From an uncultured Alphaproteobacteria bacterium (lineage in GTDB: Bacteria; Pseudomonadota; Alphaproteobacteria; RF32; CAG-239), in NCBI GenBank assembly GCA_944391425.1, contig CALXTO010000008.1, forward strand, positions 1-53,664: a DNA stretch of 53,664 bases, in the 5' to 3' direction. Of this stretch, positions 8,210-18,216 are shown piece by piece. The notes beneath the pieces were generated by a model. That model was not told the DNA's origin and did no database searches. It worked only from the letters and a program-made list of their open reading frames with translations. Positions within the stretch are counted from its first letter, which is position 1. The number at the start of each line of letters is the position of its first letter. The position numbers and the translations under genes are program-made.

Positions 8210-9103
8210 TTATACCATCATCGTATTAAGCAGTTCGCTGCAATAAGCCCTCAGCTCCGGATCCTCCATCAGACTAAGTTTCATGTTGGCTTTTTCCAGC
8301 TCTTTGTTGGTACCGCAGTCAAAACGCATGGTATCACACAACACGCCGGTAAGTTTCATGCCGCGTTCGGCAGCCAGCCCCATGGCATCGGCCAGATTTA
8401 TCTCGCCGTTTGTCCCTTTTTGAACCTCCGGCAAAATATCCATAATCGCATTAGGCAGAATGTAAGGCCCCATACTGGCGTAATTTGACGGTACATCCGC
8501 CAAAGCAGGCTTTTCGATTTTTCCTTTGGCATGAACAATCCGCCCGTCACGCACAGCACCAATCAACGCACCGTAGCGAACCATCTGCTCACGCGGAAAT
8601 TCCATAATATTTTCCACCATGCCGCCATACTGTTCATAAACTTCCAACAACTGGGCCAAAATGCCTTTGCCGCCGTGAACGTTAACATAAACGTCATCAG
8701 CCCACATCACGACAAAATCCCTGTCGCCGACAATATCCTTGGCCATCAGCACCGCATGCCCGTTTCCTTTTGGTTCTCTTTGCTCGGCAAACGAAAATTT
8801 CATACCGGCTGGAATAATATCCTGCACCACCTTCAACAAATCAAGCTTGCCCTTTTCGCGCAGGTGTTCTTCCAACCACGGATACGGCGAAAAATGCGTC
8901 TCAAACAAATGTTTGCAGGATTGGTCGCTGTAAATAAAAACAACTTCTTTAATGCCGATTTCGGCGCAGGCATCAACGGCATACTGGATAATCGGTTTGC
9001 TGTGCAGGGTTAAAAAACCTTTGTGCAAAGCTTTGGTTGAAGGGAGATTACGGGTTGAAAGCCCCGCGACGGGAATAATACAAACTTCAGGTTTTTTATT
9101 CAT
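8210..9103 (-). CDS. galU: UTP--glucose-1-phosphate uridylyltransferase (GalU-like)
   Basis: Makes UDP-glucose from UTP and glucose-1-P for LPS, capsule or glycan synthesis. The nucleotidyltransferase fold is shown by PVAGLSTRNLPSTKA at the N-terminus, KPIIQYAVD, GNGHAVLMAKD, the metal-binding ADD region, RYGALIG, and EINLADAMGLAAERG near the end. Family members usually have GLGTR.LPATKA.PKEMLPL; here several positions differ (GLSTR, ALHKGFLTL), so a related sugar nucleotidyltransferase is possible. A TTTGGAG precedes the ATG. It follows the AsmA gene on the same strand and appears to have its own promoter. Confidence 0.8.
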   Translation of the reverse strand: MNKKPEVCIIPVAGLSTRNLPSTKALHKGFLTLHSKPIIQYAVDACAEIGIKEVVFIYSDQSCKHLFETHFSPYPWLEEHLREKGKLDLLKVVQDIIPAGMKFSFAEQREPKGNGHAVLMAKDIVGDRDFVVMWADDVYVNVHGGKGILAQLLEVYEQYGGMVENIMEFPREQMVRYGALIGAVRDGRIVHAKGKIEKPALADVPSNYASMGPYILPNAIMDILPEVQKGTNGEINLADAMGLAAERGMKLTGVLCDTMRFDCGTNKELEKANMKLSLMEDPELRAYCSELLNTMMV

Positions 9104-9141
9104 TTTAAAACTCCAAATAATAACGAATATTTTATAAGCAG

Positions 9142-9169
9142 ACTATAACATAAAAAAACAATTCGACAA
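9142..9169 (-). promoter_or_regulatory. Putative galU promoter
   Basis: On the minus strand, TTGTCG (9169-9164) and TATAGT (9147-9142) are separated by 16 bases, about 40 bases upstream of the galU start. The fit to a sigma-70 promoter is moderate. Confidence 0.4.
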
Positions 9170-9171
9170 GA

Positions 9172-12100
9172 TTATTTGGCTTTTATTCTCCCTTTTTTCA
9201 CAACATTTACGTTACTCTTTTCCTCTTCCGCCCTCTGTGGCTGCCGCGGTTTCGAGAAGTCCAAAACTTTTACCGCCTCTTTTGTCGTCAGCTCCTCGGC
9301 TTTTTCGATTTCTTCAATATCGCGCACCACGGTCATTGTTTGCCCTGTCTTTTTAATGCTGATGGAACCGGTGTTTTCTTTCACCTTTTTCTTTACTTCC
9401 TGTTCGCGCAGAAAATCTTTATATTTCTGTTCTTCTTCCGCGGCTTTTTGGTCGCTGTACGACTTAAAGTTCCCGATACTCTCCTCCATGGCTTTCAAAT
9501 CGCTTGCCAGAGCTTCCTGCAAATAAGAAAGTTCCTGATTATACAGTTCGATTTCGGCCGCATCGGAAGATTTTTGCATTTTTCCGAAAGCATCAAGAAG
9601 TTCTTTGTTTTGGTTTTCAAATCCGGCAGCCTTATCTTCAATAAAATTCGTCCAGCCGGTCAGTTTCTCGTCCTCGTCCGGTTTATAGTCGGTTATAACG
9701 GCCGCCAGACGCGAATTCAACGCATCTTTAGCTGCACTGTATCCGAAAATCAGTTGTTTGGATTTGTTATAACTTTCCACCACTTGCGCATACACGTCTT
9801 TGCCATGCTCTTTGGCATCCTGCAGACGAATATTCTCTGCTTTTTGACGGATGGTTTCCAGCTGCGCGGCAGCCCTTTGGTTGGCTTCTTTCATTTTGGC
9901 AATCAGGGCATCGTCAATTTCCGGGCTTCCGGCCAAAGCAGCATTCCGCGCAAGTTTCGCGGCTTCTCCGGCCAAATCCTGTTTCAAAAGCTGATACCGG
10001 TTAGCATTCTCAATATCAAAAAACGCTTTCATCCGCGCATCAAGACCCTTTTCCAGATTATTGCGAATATCCTGAATCATGTCGTCGGAAACTTTTTTCT
10101 CACTGTCGGCAAGCATCTGCAAACGTTGTTTTTCTGCTTCTTCCGCTGCCCGGATATCGGCCTTTTCCTTATCCTGCCGGCTCTTATACAAGTCAAATAG
10201 TGCGCTGACATTAACATCAACCAACGGTGCGTTCATCGGCCCTTTCAGGGCAAAAGAATAGCCGGGCAGATATTTAGGTTCGTCATATTTGACGTTAAAC
10301 ACCATGTTCATATCCCAGGACGGCAGACTGCCATCCCCGTAAATGCTGATATCCACCCCTTCGCCGGCAACTTTTGCATCGGCAAAAGAGAACGCGCCGT
10401 TCCGGACAGAAATCTTGCCCTCGGCCCGGGTAAAGCTGCTGGCTCCGGAACTCAGATTTTCCGAAACCATCGCCGCCAGCCCTTCGGTGTCTTCTCTCTT
10501 GACAATATCTTCATAAACAGCCTGCAGATTCCAGCCTTTAACGGTCGGATTCGTCAAAACAAACTGCAAATCCCCGGTCAGGGAAGAAACAAAAGCGTCT
10601 TCGCTGACCGCCTGTCCTTTAAATCCGGCGGACAAGTCCGCTCTGCCTTTATTCAGAGCATAAACTTTTCCGCCCAGACCAAACAACCCCGTATCCGCCC
10701 CGTTTAACTTCACGTTTCCTTCCACGGCCGGTTCATCTGACATCTGCAGTTTCATCCCTGCTTCCAAATTACCGTTTTTGTACAGGCTTTTAAAATTCCG
10801 CACCTCGGCGGAACCATCCGTCAAAACGGCTTCAAACGAAGCATCTCTGAATCCGTGATTTCGATAAGACAAATCCTGAACGGTAAACCGCCCATTCAAG
10901 TTGAACTTTTTATAAAAATCATAGTTTATTTTATTTTTGCTCCAAATCGGACGTCTCAAAAACTCCGCTGGCGTATTGTCTTCAGGAGCCAAAACCACTG
11001 CTTGAAAAGAAACGGCATTCTCATTCAAAAAACGTTCAATCTCCAGCTTGTTTATATCCAGTTCGGCCGTAATCTCGGGTTTATTCTGCGGCTTGCTGTA
11101 GCTGATTTCGCCGTTAAAAGTATTAAACCCGATGTTAAATGCGGCGGGATTAATCTTAAAAGCCTCTGCCCTACCGTCAAATTTTCCACGAAAATCAAAC
11201 AATCCCAAAGAATATGCCTGCGGAGAATACGTCATGTTAAAGTCATGCAGCATTTCTACAAAATCCGGATGTTTCAGCTCCAAATCGCCGCTGAAAAGCC
11301 AGCCGCCGTTTTCGTTTTTAACCTGCCCGCCGTAATTAATGTTCAATTTTTCCAAATCGGCAATGGTCTTGGTAGCAAAATGTTCCAAATTTCCAGTCAT
11401 AATGCCACGGGCTTCAAAATTTTTCAATTTGGCATAATTAAGATCAGGCGCCTTAAATTCCAATTTATTCATCAGCGCCGCCACGTCTTTGGTCTTCACG
11501 GTATACTTAAGATTCTCGTATTGAGGCGTTCCGCCGAATCCCTGCAGCCGCCCGCTCATCTCCAGCTGTGCGTTGGCAACCGAACCGATAGACAGATTTT
11601 CCACATCCAGCTTGCCGTCAAGCAAATTGGCCTTAAAATCGACCCGCTCAAAAGGCATGCTTTCATAAATTCCCAAATCGATTTTTGCCTGCAGCTGCAT
11701 ATCAAAATCATTGATTATTCCCAGCTTTGCAAAACGGTATTTCATTCGTCCTGCCCAGTTCTTGGCTTTTTCTTCTGCCGGCAGCGGACGAATGTAATTG
11801 TCAAAATTAATCATGTCTGCATCAACAATCAGCATGATGTCGTTTCTGGCGCCGAGTTTCAGTCCGGCTTCTCCCGACAAAGAACTTTTATCCACGGTAA
11901 CGGAAAAAGGAGAAACCTGTATTTTATTGAAAGTTCCCGAAAGTTTAGCATTGCCCACCGCATTCCGGTAAGTGGAAGCAACGCTCACATCAGGATTAAT
12001 GTTCATCCAATTCAGCGTTTTCAAAAAATCCCGGGAATTAAACGAAAAGTCAAAATTATAAAAAGGCTCATCCTCATAGCCGGAAAGGTTTCCTTTAACC

Positions 12101-13320
12101 TTAATATCCGTATCTCCCGGCAGGGTCGCCGTCATATTATTGAGCGTGACAGTGTTATCAATCACATCGAAACTGGCTTCAAAGTTTTTGACCGGCTGAC
12201 CGTTGTAAACCGTCCTTACCGATTTAAAATCCGCCAAAACGTCAAAAGGCCAGTTCGGACGGTAGCTTTTCTCGCCGTTCTTGTATTCCTGGATAAAGGA
12301 AGCAACCGTATAAACCAGCGGATCCAAATTAAAATCGGTAAAATTAAAGGCGACGTTCACTCTCGGTTTAATTGAAGCGTCATCACGACTCAGTCCGTCA
12401 TTGAGCGGGATTTGAACTGTCCCCGCTCCCTGTGTTTCGCCGTACTTGACCACGACATTGGCCAGATTAAGCTGCTGCGTGTTTGCATTTAAATCAAAAG
12501 TCAGTGCCAGCGGATAATCATATTCAGGCTTAAAGTCAACGCTTTTAACATTTGCCCGAGCAAATTCCCGCAGTTTCTCCGATTCGATGATGACATTCCC
12601 GTTCAACACTTTATTGGCCAGCTGAAAACTTCCGTCAAAACGCACATAACTCTCCGAACCGGGGTCCGTAAAAACCATATTCAAAGAAGTTGAAAAGCTG
12701 TCCGAAAGCTGCCCCAACGAAATGGCAAAACCTTCCGGGCGATTGTCCTTCACATAATTCCCCTCTATACGGTACGGCCCCGTCAGGCTTTGGGCGACAA
12801 TTTCACCGTTAAGGCTGTCCAGCCGTACGTCTATCCCTTGTTCCAAGTCCTCAAAAGTCACCACGGCATCGCGAAGACTGACGCTGTTCAGCTTCACGTT
12901 TGCGTTTTCCATATTTCGGCGCTGCTCCGGTGTCATGTCAGATTGCCAGTTCAGACGGCCGTCCGCCCGGAACTCGAAATTAATCTGCGGCTTATCCAAA
13001 ACCATCCGCTTAACGTCAAACTCGCCCTTTAACAGCGGCACCAAAGCCAAATCCGCCACCAAACGGTCCATTTCAACCAAAGGCTTTTCTCTGACATCCT
13101 GGCTGCCGTAAATTTTCACCAGAGAAGCGCTCAGATACGGCGAGGGCAGGATTCTGAAAGACACCGGCCCCGCAAAAACAATTTTTTTCCCGGTAAGTTC
13201 CTGAAACTGAGCTGCAATTTTATCCTTGTGCTGATTCCAGTCAATTGACGCGACGTAAATACCCGCACCGGCGGCGGCAATAACAATCAACCCGACGATA
13301 ACAAGCAAAAATTTCTTCAC
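9172..13320 (-). CDS. AsmA family protein with long C-terminal coiled-coil tail
   Basis: A 1382-residue inner-membrane-anchored protein. Residues 5-25 form the membrane helix, followed by the typical AsmA start (ASIDWNQHKDKIAAQFQ, then TGKKIVFAGPVSFRILPSPY). A very long beta-rich region follows, as in bridge-like lipid-transfer and AsmA proteins. The AsmA C-terminal motif lies near residues 960-1040 (NGAFSFADAKVAGEGVDISI). After about residue 1045 comes a 340-residue Lys/Glu/Ala-rich stretch predicted to be largely coiled coil and basic at its end, which is unusual for the family. The start is GTG, supported by GAGGAG eight bases upstream. A role in outer-membrane lipid homeostasis is inferred from the family. 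Confidence 0.8.
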   Translation of the reverse strand: MKKFLLVIVGLIVIAAAGAGIYVASIDWNQHKDKIAAQFQELTGKKIVFAGPVSFRILPSPYLSASLVKIYGSQDVREKPLVEMDRLVADLALVPLLKGEFDVKRMVLDKPQINFEFRADGRLNWQSDMTPEQRRNMENANVKLNSVSLRDAVVTFEDLEQGIDVRLDSLNGEIVAQSLTGPYRIEGNYVKDNRPEGFAISLGQLSDSFSTSLNMVFTDPGSESYVRFDGSFQLANKVLNGNVIIESEKLREFARANVKSVDFKPEYDYPLALTFDLNANTQQLNLANVVVKYGETQGAGTVQIPLNDGLSRDDASIKPRVNVAFNFTDFNLDPLVYTVASFIQEYKNGEKSYRPNWPFDVLADFKSVRTVYNGQPVKNFEASFDVIDNTVTLNNMTATLPGDTDIKVKGNLSGYEDEPFYNFDFSFNSRDFLKTLNWMNINPDVSVASTYRNAVGNAKLSGTFNKIQVSPFSVTVDKSSLSGEAGLKLGARNDIMLIVDADMINFDNYIRPLPAEEKAKNWAGRMKYRFAKLGIINDFDMQLQAKIDLGIYESMPFERVDFKANLLDGKLDVENLSIGSVANAQLEMSGRLQGFGGTPQYENLKYTVKTKDVAALMNKLEFKAPDLNYAKLKNFEARGIMTGNLEHFATKTIADLEKLNINYGGQVKNENGGWLFSGDLELKHPDFVEMLHDFNMTYSPQAYSLGLFDFRGKFDGRAEAFKINPAAFNIGFNTFNGEISYSKPQNKPEITAELDINKLEIERFLNENAVSFQAVVLAPEDNTPAEFLRRPIWSKNKINYDFYKKFNLNGRFTVQDLSYRNHGFRDASFEAVLTDGSAEVRNFKSLYKNGNLEAGMKLQMSDEPAVEGNVKLNGADTGLFGLGGKVYALNKGRADLSAGFKGQAVSEDAFVSSLTGDLQFVLTNPTVKGWNLQAVYEDIVKREDTEGLAAMVSENLSSGASSFTRAEGKISVRNGAFSFADAKVAGEGVDISIYGDGSLPSWDMNMVFNVKYDEPKYLPGYSFALKGPMNAPLVDVNVSALFDLYKSRQDKEKADIRAAEEAEKQRLQMLADSEKKVSDDMIQDIRNNLEKGLDARMKAFFDIENANRYQLLKQDLAGEAAKLARNAALAGSPEIDDALIAKMKEANQRAAAQLETIRQKAENIRLQDAKEHGKDVYAQVVESYNKSKQLIFGYSAAKDALNSRLAAVITDYKPDEDEKLTGWTNFIEDKAAGFENQNKELLDAFGKMQKSSDAAEIELYNQELSYLQEALASDLKAMEESIGNFKSYSDQKAAEEEQKYKDFLREQEVKKKVKENTGSISIKKTGQTMTVVRDIEEIEKAEELTTKEAVKVLDFSKPRQPQRAEEEKSNVNVVKKGRIKAK

Positions 13321-13364
13321 CAGAACATCTCCTCAAGAGTTATTGCATACGACGCAAATAGTCT

Positions 13365-13392
13365 TTGCAATCTTACCAAACTGCATTATTAT
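13365..13392 (+). promoter_or_regulatory. Putative promoter of the cdd-punA-deoC-deoA operon
   Basis: TTGCAA (13365-13370), a 16-base spacer and TATTAT (13387-13392) lie 45 bases before the cdd start, in the 117-base region between the divergent AsmA gene and cdd. No clear repressor operator was recognised. Confidence 0.35.
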
Positions 13393-13437
13393 AAGCATAT
13401 AATCATTAATAAAACTTTTAACCGCGGAAGGCAAGTC

Positions 13438-13818
13438 ATGAATATTCGGGAAAAACTTTTTGAATCCGCCCAAAGAGCGGCGGCCAACGCCTATTGCCCC
13501 TATTCCCGCTTTGCCGTCGGCGCGGCAGTTTATGCCGACGACGGACGGATTTACTGCGGCTGCAACGTTGAAAACGTCTCTTATCCGGTAGGTACCTGCG
13601 CCGAAAGCGGCGCCATTGCCGCCATGGTCTGTGGCGGCGGCCGGAAAATCATCGAAATGATCATTTTTGCCGATGCGAACAAACTGGTTTCGCCTTGCGG
13701 TGCCTGCCGCCAGCGCATTAAGGAATTTTCCGCCGAAAATACGCTTGTTCATCTGGCTGACGCCGGCGGTATCCGCAAAACTTTCACGATTGACGAACTT
13801 CTGCCTTTCAGCTTTTGA
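13438..13818 (+). CDS. cdd: Cytidine deaminase
   Basis: Converts cytidine and deoxycytidine to uridine and deoxyuridine. It is a 126-residue homotetrameric-type deaminase. Zinc ligands C54, C87 and C90 and the catalytic E56 are visible in TCAESGAI and SPCGACRQ. CPYSRFAVGAAV and GCNVENVSYP complete the substrate pocket. The ATG has GGAAG upstream. It is the first gene of a four-gene nucleoside-degradation operon; punA starts ten bases after its stop. Confidence 0.93.
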   Translation: MNIREKLFESAQRAAANAYCPYSRFAVGAAVYADDGRIYCGCNVENVSYPVGTCAESGAIAAMVCGGGRKIIEMIIFADANKLVSPCGACRQRIKEFSAENTLVHLADAGGIRKTFTIDELLPFSF

Positions 13819-13828
13819 GGAATATGCC

Positions 13829-14653
13829 ATGGTTGATGTATCCCGTTATATTTTTTCCCAAATCAAAGAACGCCTCTCCGACCGCAGCCCCAAAATTTTA
13901 ATAATCCTCGGCAGCGGTCTTAGCTCTCTGGGCAATGAAATAGAGGATTCTCTGGTTATCCCTTATGCCGAAATCGACGGATTTCCGCAAAGCACCGTTC
14001 CCGGACATAACGGACGCCTCATCAGCGGCACTTTGTCCGGCAAAGAAGTCTTGTGCATGCAAGGGCGTTTTCATCTGTATGAAGGCTATGCTCCCCATAC
14101 GGTGGCCGACATCATCAAAGCTTTTAAACTTCTGGGCATTATGGACATGATTGTTACCAATGCAGCCGGTTCCTTGCGTACTGACATGGCTCCCGGCAGC
14201 CTGATGCTGACTTATGATCATCTCAATTTCAGCGGTTTCAATCCGCTTATCGGCCCCAATGATGACCGCTTCGGCCCGCGTTTTCCGTCAATGACAACCG
14301 TCTATACGCCGGAATACCGCCGGCTGGCGCATCAAATTGCCGATCGTTTGAACATCAGGCTGCATGACGGCGTTTACTGCATGCTCAGCGGTCCTTCTTT
14401 TGAAACCGCGGCGGAAGTCCGTGCTTATCGGCTTTTGGGAGCCGATGCCAACGGCATGTCAACGGTTCCGGAAACCATCAGCGCCGCCTATTGCGGCATG
14501 AAAGTCCTGGGTATTTCCGCCATCACCAATTATTGCACCGGCATTGAAGGGGGCAGTCCCAGCCATGCCGAAACGCTGGAAAATGCAAACAAAGCCGCCG
14601 CCGATATGTCGCGCCTGGTCAAACAATTTATCCGGGAGATGCCCAATGGATGA
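13829..14653 (+). CDS. punA: Purine nucleoside phosphorylase, PNP class I trimeric type
   Basis: Phosphorolyses inosine and guanosine, including the deoxy forms, to base and (deoxy)ribose-1-P. Family motifs are GSGLSSLG for phosphate, PGHNGRL, MQGRFHLYEGY, NAAGSL, GPSFETAAEVR and NGMSTVPE with ITNYCTGI. The reading frame is open far upstream, but the ATG at 13829 gives the standard 274-residue length and has GAGG seven to ten bases ahead. Its end overlaps deoC by eight bases, suggesting translational coupling. Confidence 0.92.
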   Translation: MVDVSRYIFSQIKERLSDRSPKILIILGSGLSSLGNEIEDSLVIPYAEIDGFPQSTVPGHNGRLISGTLSGKEVLCMQGRFHLYEGYAPHTVADIIKAFKLLGIMDMIVTNAAGSLRTDMAPGSLMLTYDHLNFSGFNPLIGPNDDRFGPRFPSMTTVYTPEYRRLAHQIADRLNIRLHDGVYCMLSGPSFETAAEVRAYRLLGADANGMSTVPETISAAYCGMKVLGISAITNYCTGIEGGSPSHAETLENANKAAADMSRLVKQFIREMPNG

Positions 14654-15383
14654 CGTAACCGCCGCCAAAATGCTGATTCGCCTTCTTGACCTCACTTCGC
14701 TCTCCGGCAGTGAGAAAGAAGAAGACATTGCCGCTCTCTGCTCCCGCAGCCGCACGCCTTTCGGCAATACCGCCGCCATATGCATATACCCGGGCTTTAT
14801 TCCCGCAGCGCTCGGATACGTTCCGCCCAAAGTTAAAATCGCCACTGTGGTAAATTTCCCCAAAGGGGGACATGATTTTACCAAACTGGAAAAAGAAATT
14901 TCCGGAGCCGTCAAGGCCGGAGCCGATGAAATTGACGCCGTTTTGCCATATAAGGACTTTCTGAAAGGAAACCTCGCTCTCTGCACCGAATTCATTCGTC
15001 TGGCGCGTCAAACCTGTGGCGAGGAACGCCCGCTGAAAATCATCATTGAAAGCGGCGAGCTGCAAACGGTTTCCAACATCCGCAAAGCCTCCGAACTTTG
15101 CATAGAAAACGGCGCTGATTTTATTAAAACGTCTACCGGAAAAAGCAAAATCTCCGCTACGCCGGAAGCTGCCAACGCTATCTTGGAAACAATCCGCGCC
15201 AGCCGTCGCGACAATGTCGGTTTCAAAGCCAGCGGCGGCATCAAAACCATTGACGACGCAAAAAAATATCTGGTTTTGGCTTCTTCCGTCATGGGCCCCG
15301 AATGGATAAACCCGAAACATTTGCGCATCGGCGCCAGCTCTCTGCTTGACAGCTTATTGGAAACCATCAAAAGAGGATATTGA
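14646..15383 (+). CDS. deoC: Deoxyribose-phosphate aldolase
   Basis: Cleaves 2-deoxyribose-5-P to acetaldehyde and glyceraldehyde-3-P. The class I aldolase signature is DFIKTSTGKS, with the Schiff-base lysine, together with ADEIDAVLPY, IIESGEL and VGFKASGGIK. It has 245 residues. The frame is open upstream inside punA, but the ATG at 14646 matches the family start. Acetaldehyde from this step would need an aldehyde-handling enzyme; none is in this operon. Confidence 0.93.
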   Translation: MDDVTAAKMLIRLLDLTSLSGSEKEEDIAALCSRSRTPFGNTAAICIYPGFIPAALGYVPPKVKIATVVNFPKGGHDFTKLEKEISGAVKAGADEIDAVLPYKDFLKGNLALCTEFIRLARQTCGEERPLKIIIESGELQTVSNIRKASELCIENGADFIKTSTGKSKISATPEAANAILETIRASRRDNVGFKASGGIKTIDDAKKYLVLASSVMGPEWINPKHLRIGASSLLDSLLETIKRGY

Positions 15384-15384
15384 T

Positions 15385-16695
15385 ATGCTCCCTCAGGAAA
15401 TCATCCGCAAAAAACGTAACGGACAACGGCTTGACAAAGCTGAAATCGACTTTTTTATCAAAGGCGTTACCTCGGGCAAAATCGTTGACGCTCAGGCCGC
15501 CGCGCTCACCATGGCCGTCTTTCTAAACGGTATGGACACCGAAGAAACTGCTGCGCTGACAATGGCCATGCGCGATTCTGGAGATGTTCTTCATTGGTCG
15601 GATTTGAACGGCCCTGTCGTTGACAAACATTCCTCCGGCGGCGTCGGCGATAAGGTCAGCCTGATGCTTGCCCCGTTGCTGGCCGCCTGCGGCGCCTACG
15701 TACCCATGATTTCCGGACGCGGGCTGGGCCATACCGGCGGCACGTTGGACAAATTCGATTCCATCCCCGGATACCAAACCGCGCCCTCCAACGAACTTTT
15801 CCGCAAAGTCGTGCAAGAAATCGGCTGCGCCATTATCGGCCAAACCGGCAACCTGGCGCCGGCAGACAAAAAAATATACGCTCTGCGCGACGTCTGCGGT
15901 ACAGTTGAATCCGTCGAACTGATAACGGCTTCCATCTTATCCAAAAAACTGGCCGCCGGATTAGACTGTCTGGTTATGGATTTGAAATGCGGCAACGGCG
16001 CCTTTATGGAAGACCTTGAAAGCGGAAGACGCCTGGCCCGCTCTATTGTCAATGTCGCCAATGCTGCCGGCACCAAAACCCGCGCCGTGCTGACCGACAT
16101 GAATCAGGTTCTCGGACGCACGGTCGGCAATGCGCTTGAAGTTGCCGAAGCCGTTTCTTTTCTCAAAGGAGAAAATCCGGACCCACGCCTCTTCCGCATC
16201 ACCATGGAACTCTGTGCCGAACTTTTGATCATCAGCCGCCTGGCACCCAACCCGGAAGCTGCGGCACAAATGCTTCAACAGGCGCTCGACAGCGGGCGCG
16301 CCCTTGAAAAATTCGCCGCTATGGTCAATGCACTCGGCGGCCCTGCCGACTTTTGCGACAAGCCGGAAAAATATCTGCCCCATACCGCAATTGTCCGCCC
16401 CGTTTACGCATCTGAACCGGGATACGTTTCCGCAATGAATACTCGCGGCATCGGCCTGAGCATTATTGAACTCAAAGGCGGGCGCACGACGCCGCAACAA
16501 AAACTCGATTATGCCACCGGCTACAGCAATTTCTGCCAAATTGGCGAATACGCTGACAATCAAAGGCCGCTGGCCGTTGTCCATGCGCAAAATGAAGAAC
16601 AATACGAACGTGCCGCCGCCACGCTGCAAAAGCTGATTCGCATTGATGCCGAAAAACCGAAGCCGACGCCTGAGATTATTGAAAAAATTTCATAA
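15385..16695 (+). CDS. deoA: Thymidine phosphorylase
   Basis: Converts thymidine and phosphate to thymine and deoxyribose-1-P. The phosphate site KHSSGGVGDK, the glycine-rich GRGLGHTGGTLDK, and the C-terminal RTTPQQKLDYATGYS region are typical of the family. Of 436 residues, the first 65 form the all-alpha domain (MAVFLNGMDTEETAALTMAM). An AGAGGA precedes the ATG, which starts one base after the deoC stop. It is the last gene of the operon; no terminator was recognised in the 50 bases before the convergent tolB. Confidence 0.95.
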   Translation: MLPQEIIRKKRNGQRLDKAEIDFFIKGVTSGKIVDAQAAALTMAVFLNGMDTEETAALTMAMRDSGDVLHWSDLNGPVVDKHSSGGVGDKVSLMLAPLLAACGAYVPMISGRGLGHTGGTLDKFDSIPGYQTAPSNELFRKVVQEIGCAIIGQTGNLAPADKKIYALRDVCGTVESVELITASILSKKLAAGLDCLVMDLKCGNGAFMEDLESGRRLARSIVNVANAAGTKTRAVLTDMNQVLGRTVGNALEVAEAVSFLKGENPDPRLFRITMELCAELLIISRLAPNPEAAAQMLQQALDSGRALEKFAAMVNALGGPADFCDKPEKYLPHTAIVRPVYASEPGYVSAMNTRGIGLSIIELKGGRTTPQQKLDYATGYSNFCQIGEYADNQRPLAVVHAQNEEQYERAAATLQKLIRIDAEKPKPTPEIIEKIS

Positions 16696-16745
16696 TTGCA
16701 AACGCCGACCGATATTTTCCACGGACAAACGCCGTTACGGCAACC

Positions 16746-18059
16746 TTATGGCAAAAGCGGTGACCATGCCGGATCAGAACCGTCCGCCGGCGTAATAATC
16801 TGACGTTCGTTATAACCGGTCAAATCAATCGAATAGAGTTTAACCGGCGCGCTGCTGCGGCGACCGCCCTTTTCCTGACGGAAATACATCAGCACGCGTC
16901 CGTTAGGCGACCAAGTCGGCGCTTCAACCAGATATCCGCTGGCCAACAAACGTTCGCCGCTGCCGTCAGGATACATTACGCCGATATAAAATTGTCCGCC
17001 GGCCATCTTGGTAAAAGCGATATAGTCCCCGCGCGGCGACCATACCGGCGTGGCATAGCGCCCGGAACCGTAGCTGATACGCTTTACATTGCTGCCGTCG
17101 GCATCCATAACGTACAATTGCTGGTTTCCGCCCCTATCGGAATTGAACACGATCTGCGAACCGTCCGGCGAATAACTCGGCGACGTATCAATGGAATTTC
17201 CCCAAGTCAGTCGTTTGCTGGTTCGGCTCTTTAAATCCATTTCATAAATATTCGTTTTGCCGCCGGAGGCATAACTCAACAAAACTTTTGAACTATCCGG
17301 CGAAAAACGGGGAGCAAACGTCATACCCGGAAAATTTCCGAGCAGCGTCTGCTTGCCGGTTTCGATATCCAACAAATAAACCCGAGGCGTATTCCCGCTG
17401 TAAGACATATAGGTAATCTGTTGTAAATTGGGCGAAAAACGCGGGGTCAAAGCCATTGACGCGCCTGACGTCAAAAATTTGTGATTTTCGCCGTCCTGAT
17501 CCATAATTGCCAGACGTTTAACGCGCCGCGTTGCCGGGCCGGTTTCCGATACATAAACGATACGCGTGTCAAAATAACCTTTTTCACCGGTCAGGCGTTC
17601 GTAAATGGCGTCGGCCATCACATGCGCAATCCGTCTCCAGTTGTCTTTGGTCGTGGTAAAAGACTGCCCTTTCATCTGCGTTTCGGCATACACGTCCCAC
17701 AAACGGAACTCAACCCTCAGATTGTTGCCGGTTTCCACAACGGCGCTTTGCACCAATGCCTGAGCATTAATAGCCTTCCAGTCCACAAAATTCGGTTCCT
17801 GCTCCATTGAGGAAAATTCCTGAATATAACTTTTCTCATTGACGATTTTAAACAAACCCGAACGTTCCAAATCGGCAATAACCACATCGCGGATTTTCCG
17901 CGCATACTGTCCGACAAAAAAGCCGTCATGTATCATTTCGGGAAAAGCTATCGGCATGGGGTCGCGCATAGCGCCGGTCACATCAATTTGCAATTCGGCT
18001 TTTGCCGGATTCGCCATCATCAAAGCGGCCAAAAACAACCAAACTTTTTTCAATTTCAT
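16746..18059 (-). CDS. tolB: Tol-Pal system protein TolB
   Basis: Periplasmic protein of the Tol-Pal envelope-constriction system. A Sec signal peptide (residues 1-20, ending NPAKA before ELQIDV), the TolB N-terminal domain, and a six-bladed propeller with repeated F(S/A)PD(G/S)xxxxY units ([44 protein letters not shown]) are visible. An in-frame ATG eight codons upstream would spoil the signal peptide, so the internal start is chosen. tolQ, tolR, tolA and pal are not adjacent, which is unusual because tolB is normally in that cluster. Confidence 0.93.
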   Translation of the reverse strand: MKLKKVWLFLAALMMANPAKAELQIDVTGAMRDPMPIAFPEMIHDGFFVGQYARKIRDVVIADLERSGLFKIVNEKSYIQEFSSMEQEPNFVDWKAINAQALVQSAVVETGNNLRVEFRLWDVYAETQMKGQSFTTTKDNWRRIAHVMADAIYERLTGEKGYFDTRIVYVSETGPATRRVKRLAIMDQDGENHKFLTSGASMALTPRFSPNLQQITYMSYSGNTPRVYLLDIETGKQTLLGNFPGMTFAPRFSPDSSKVLLSYASGGKTNIYEMDLKSRTSKRLTWGNSIDTSPSYSPDGSQIVFNSDRGGNQQLYVMDADGSNVKRISYGSGRYATPVWSPRGDYIAFTKMAGGQFYIGVMYPDGSGERLLASGYLVEAPTWSPNGRVLMYFRQEKGGRRSSAPVKLYSIDLTGYNERQIITPADGSDPAWSPLLP

Positions 18060-18216
18060 TTCTTTTTTCCGTTCAAAAAACATTAATGTTAAGCCTATAG
18101 TAAACAGCTTTTATTAAAATTCAATTAGCAGGAACAAATTACTTTACTATATTTTGGTTTTAATCCGAGGCTTGACTCTTCAGAATATTCCTCTACATTC
18201 TCATCAGGAGATATTT

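Noticed and set aside
10855..12375. A 506-codon plus-strand open frame
   Set aside because: It lies wholly antisense to the AsmA gene, has no recognisable domain and a Phe/Ile/Gln/Arg-rich composition typical of the opposite frame of a coding gene.
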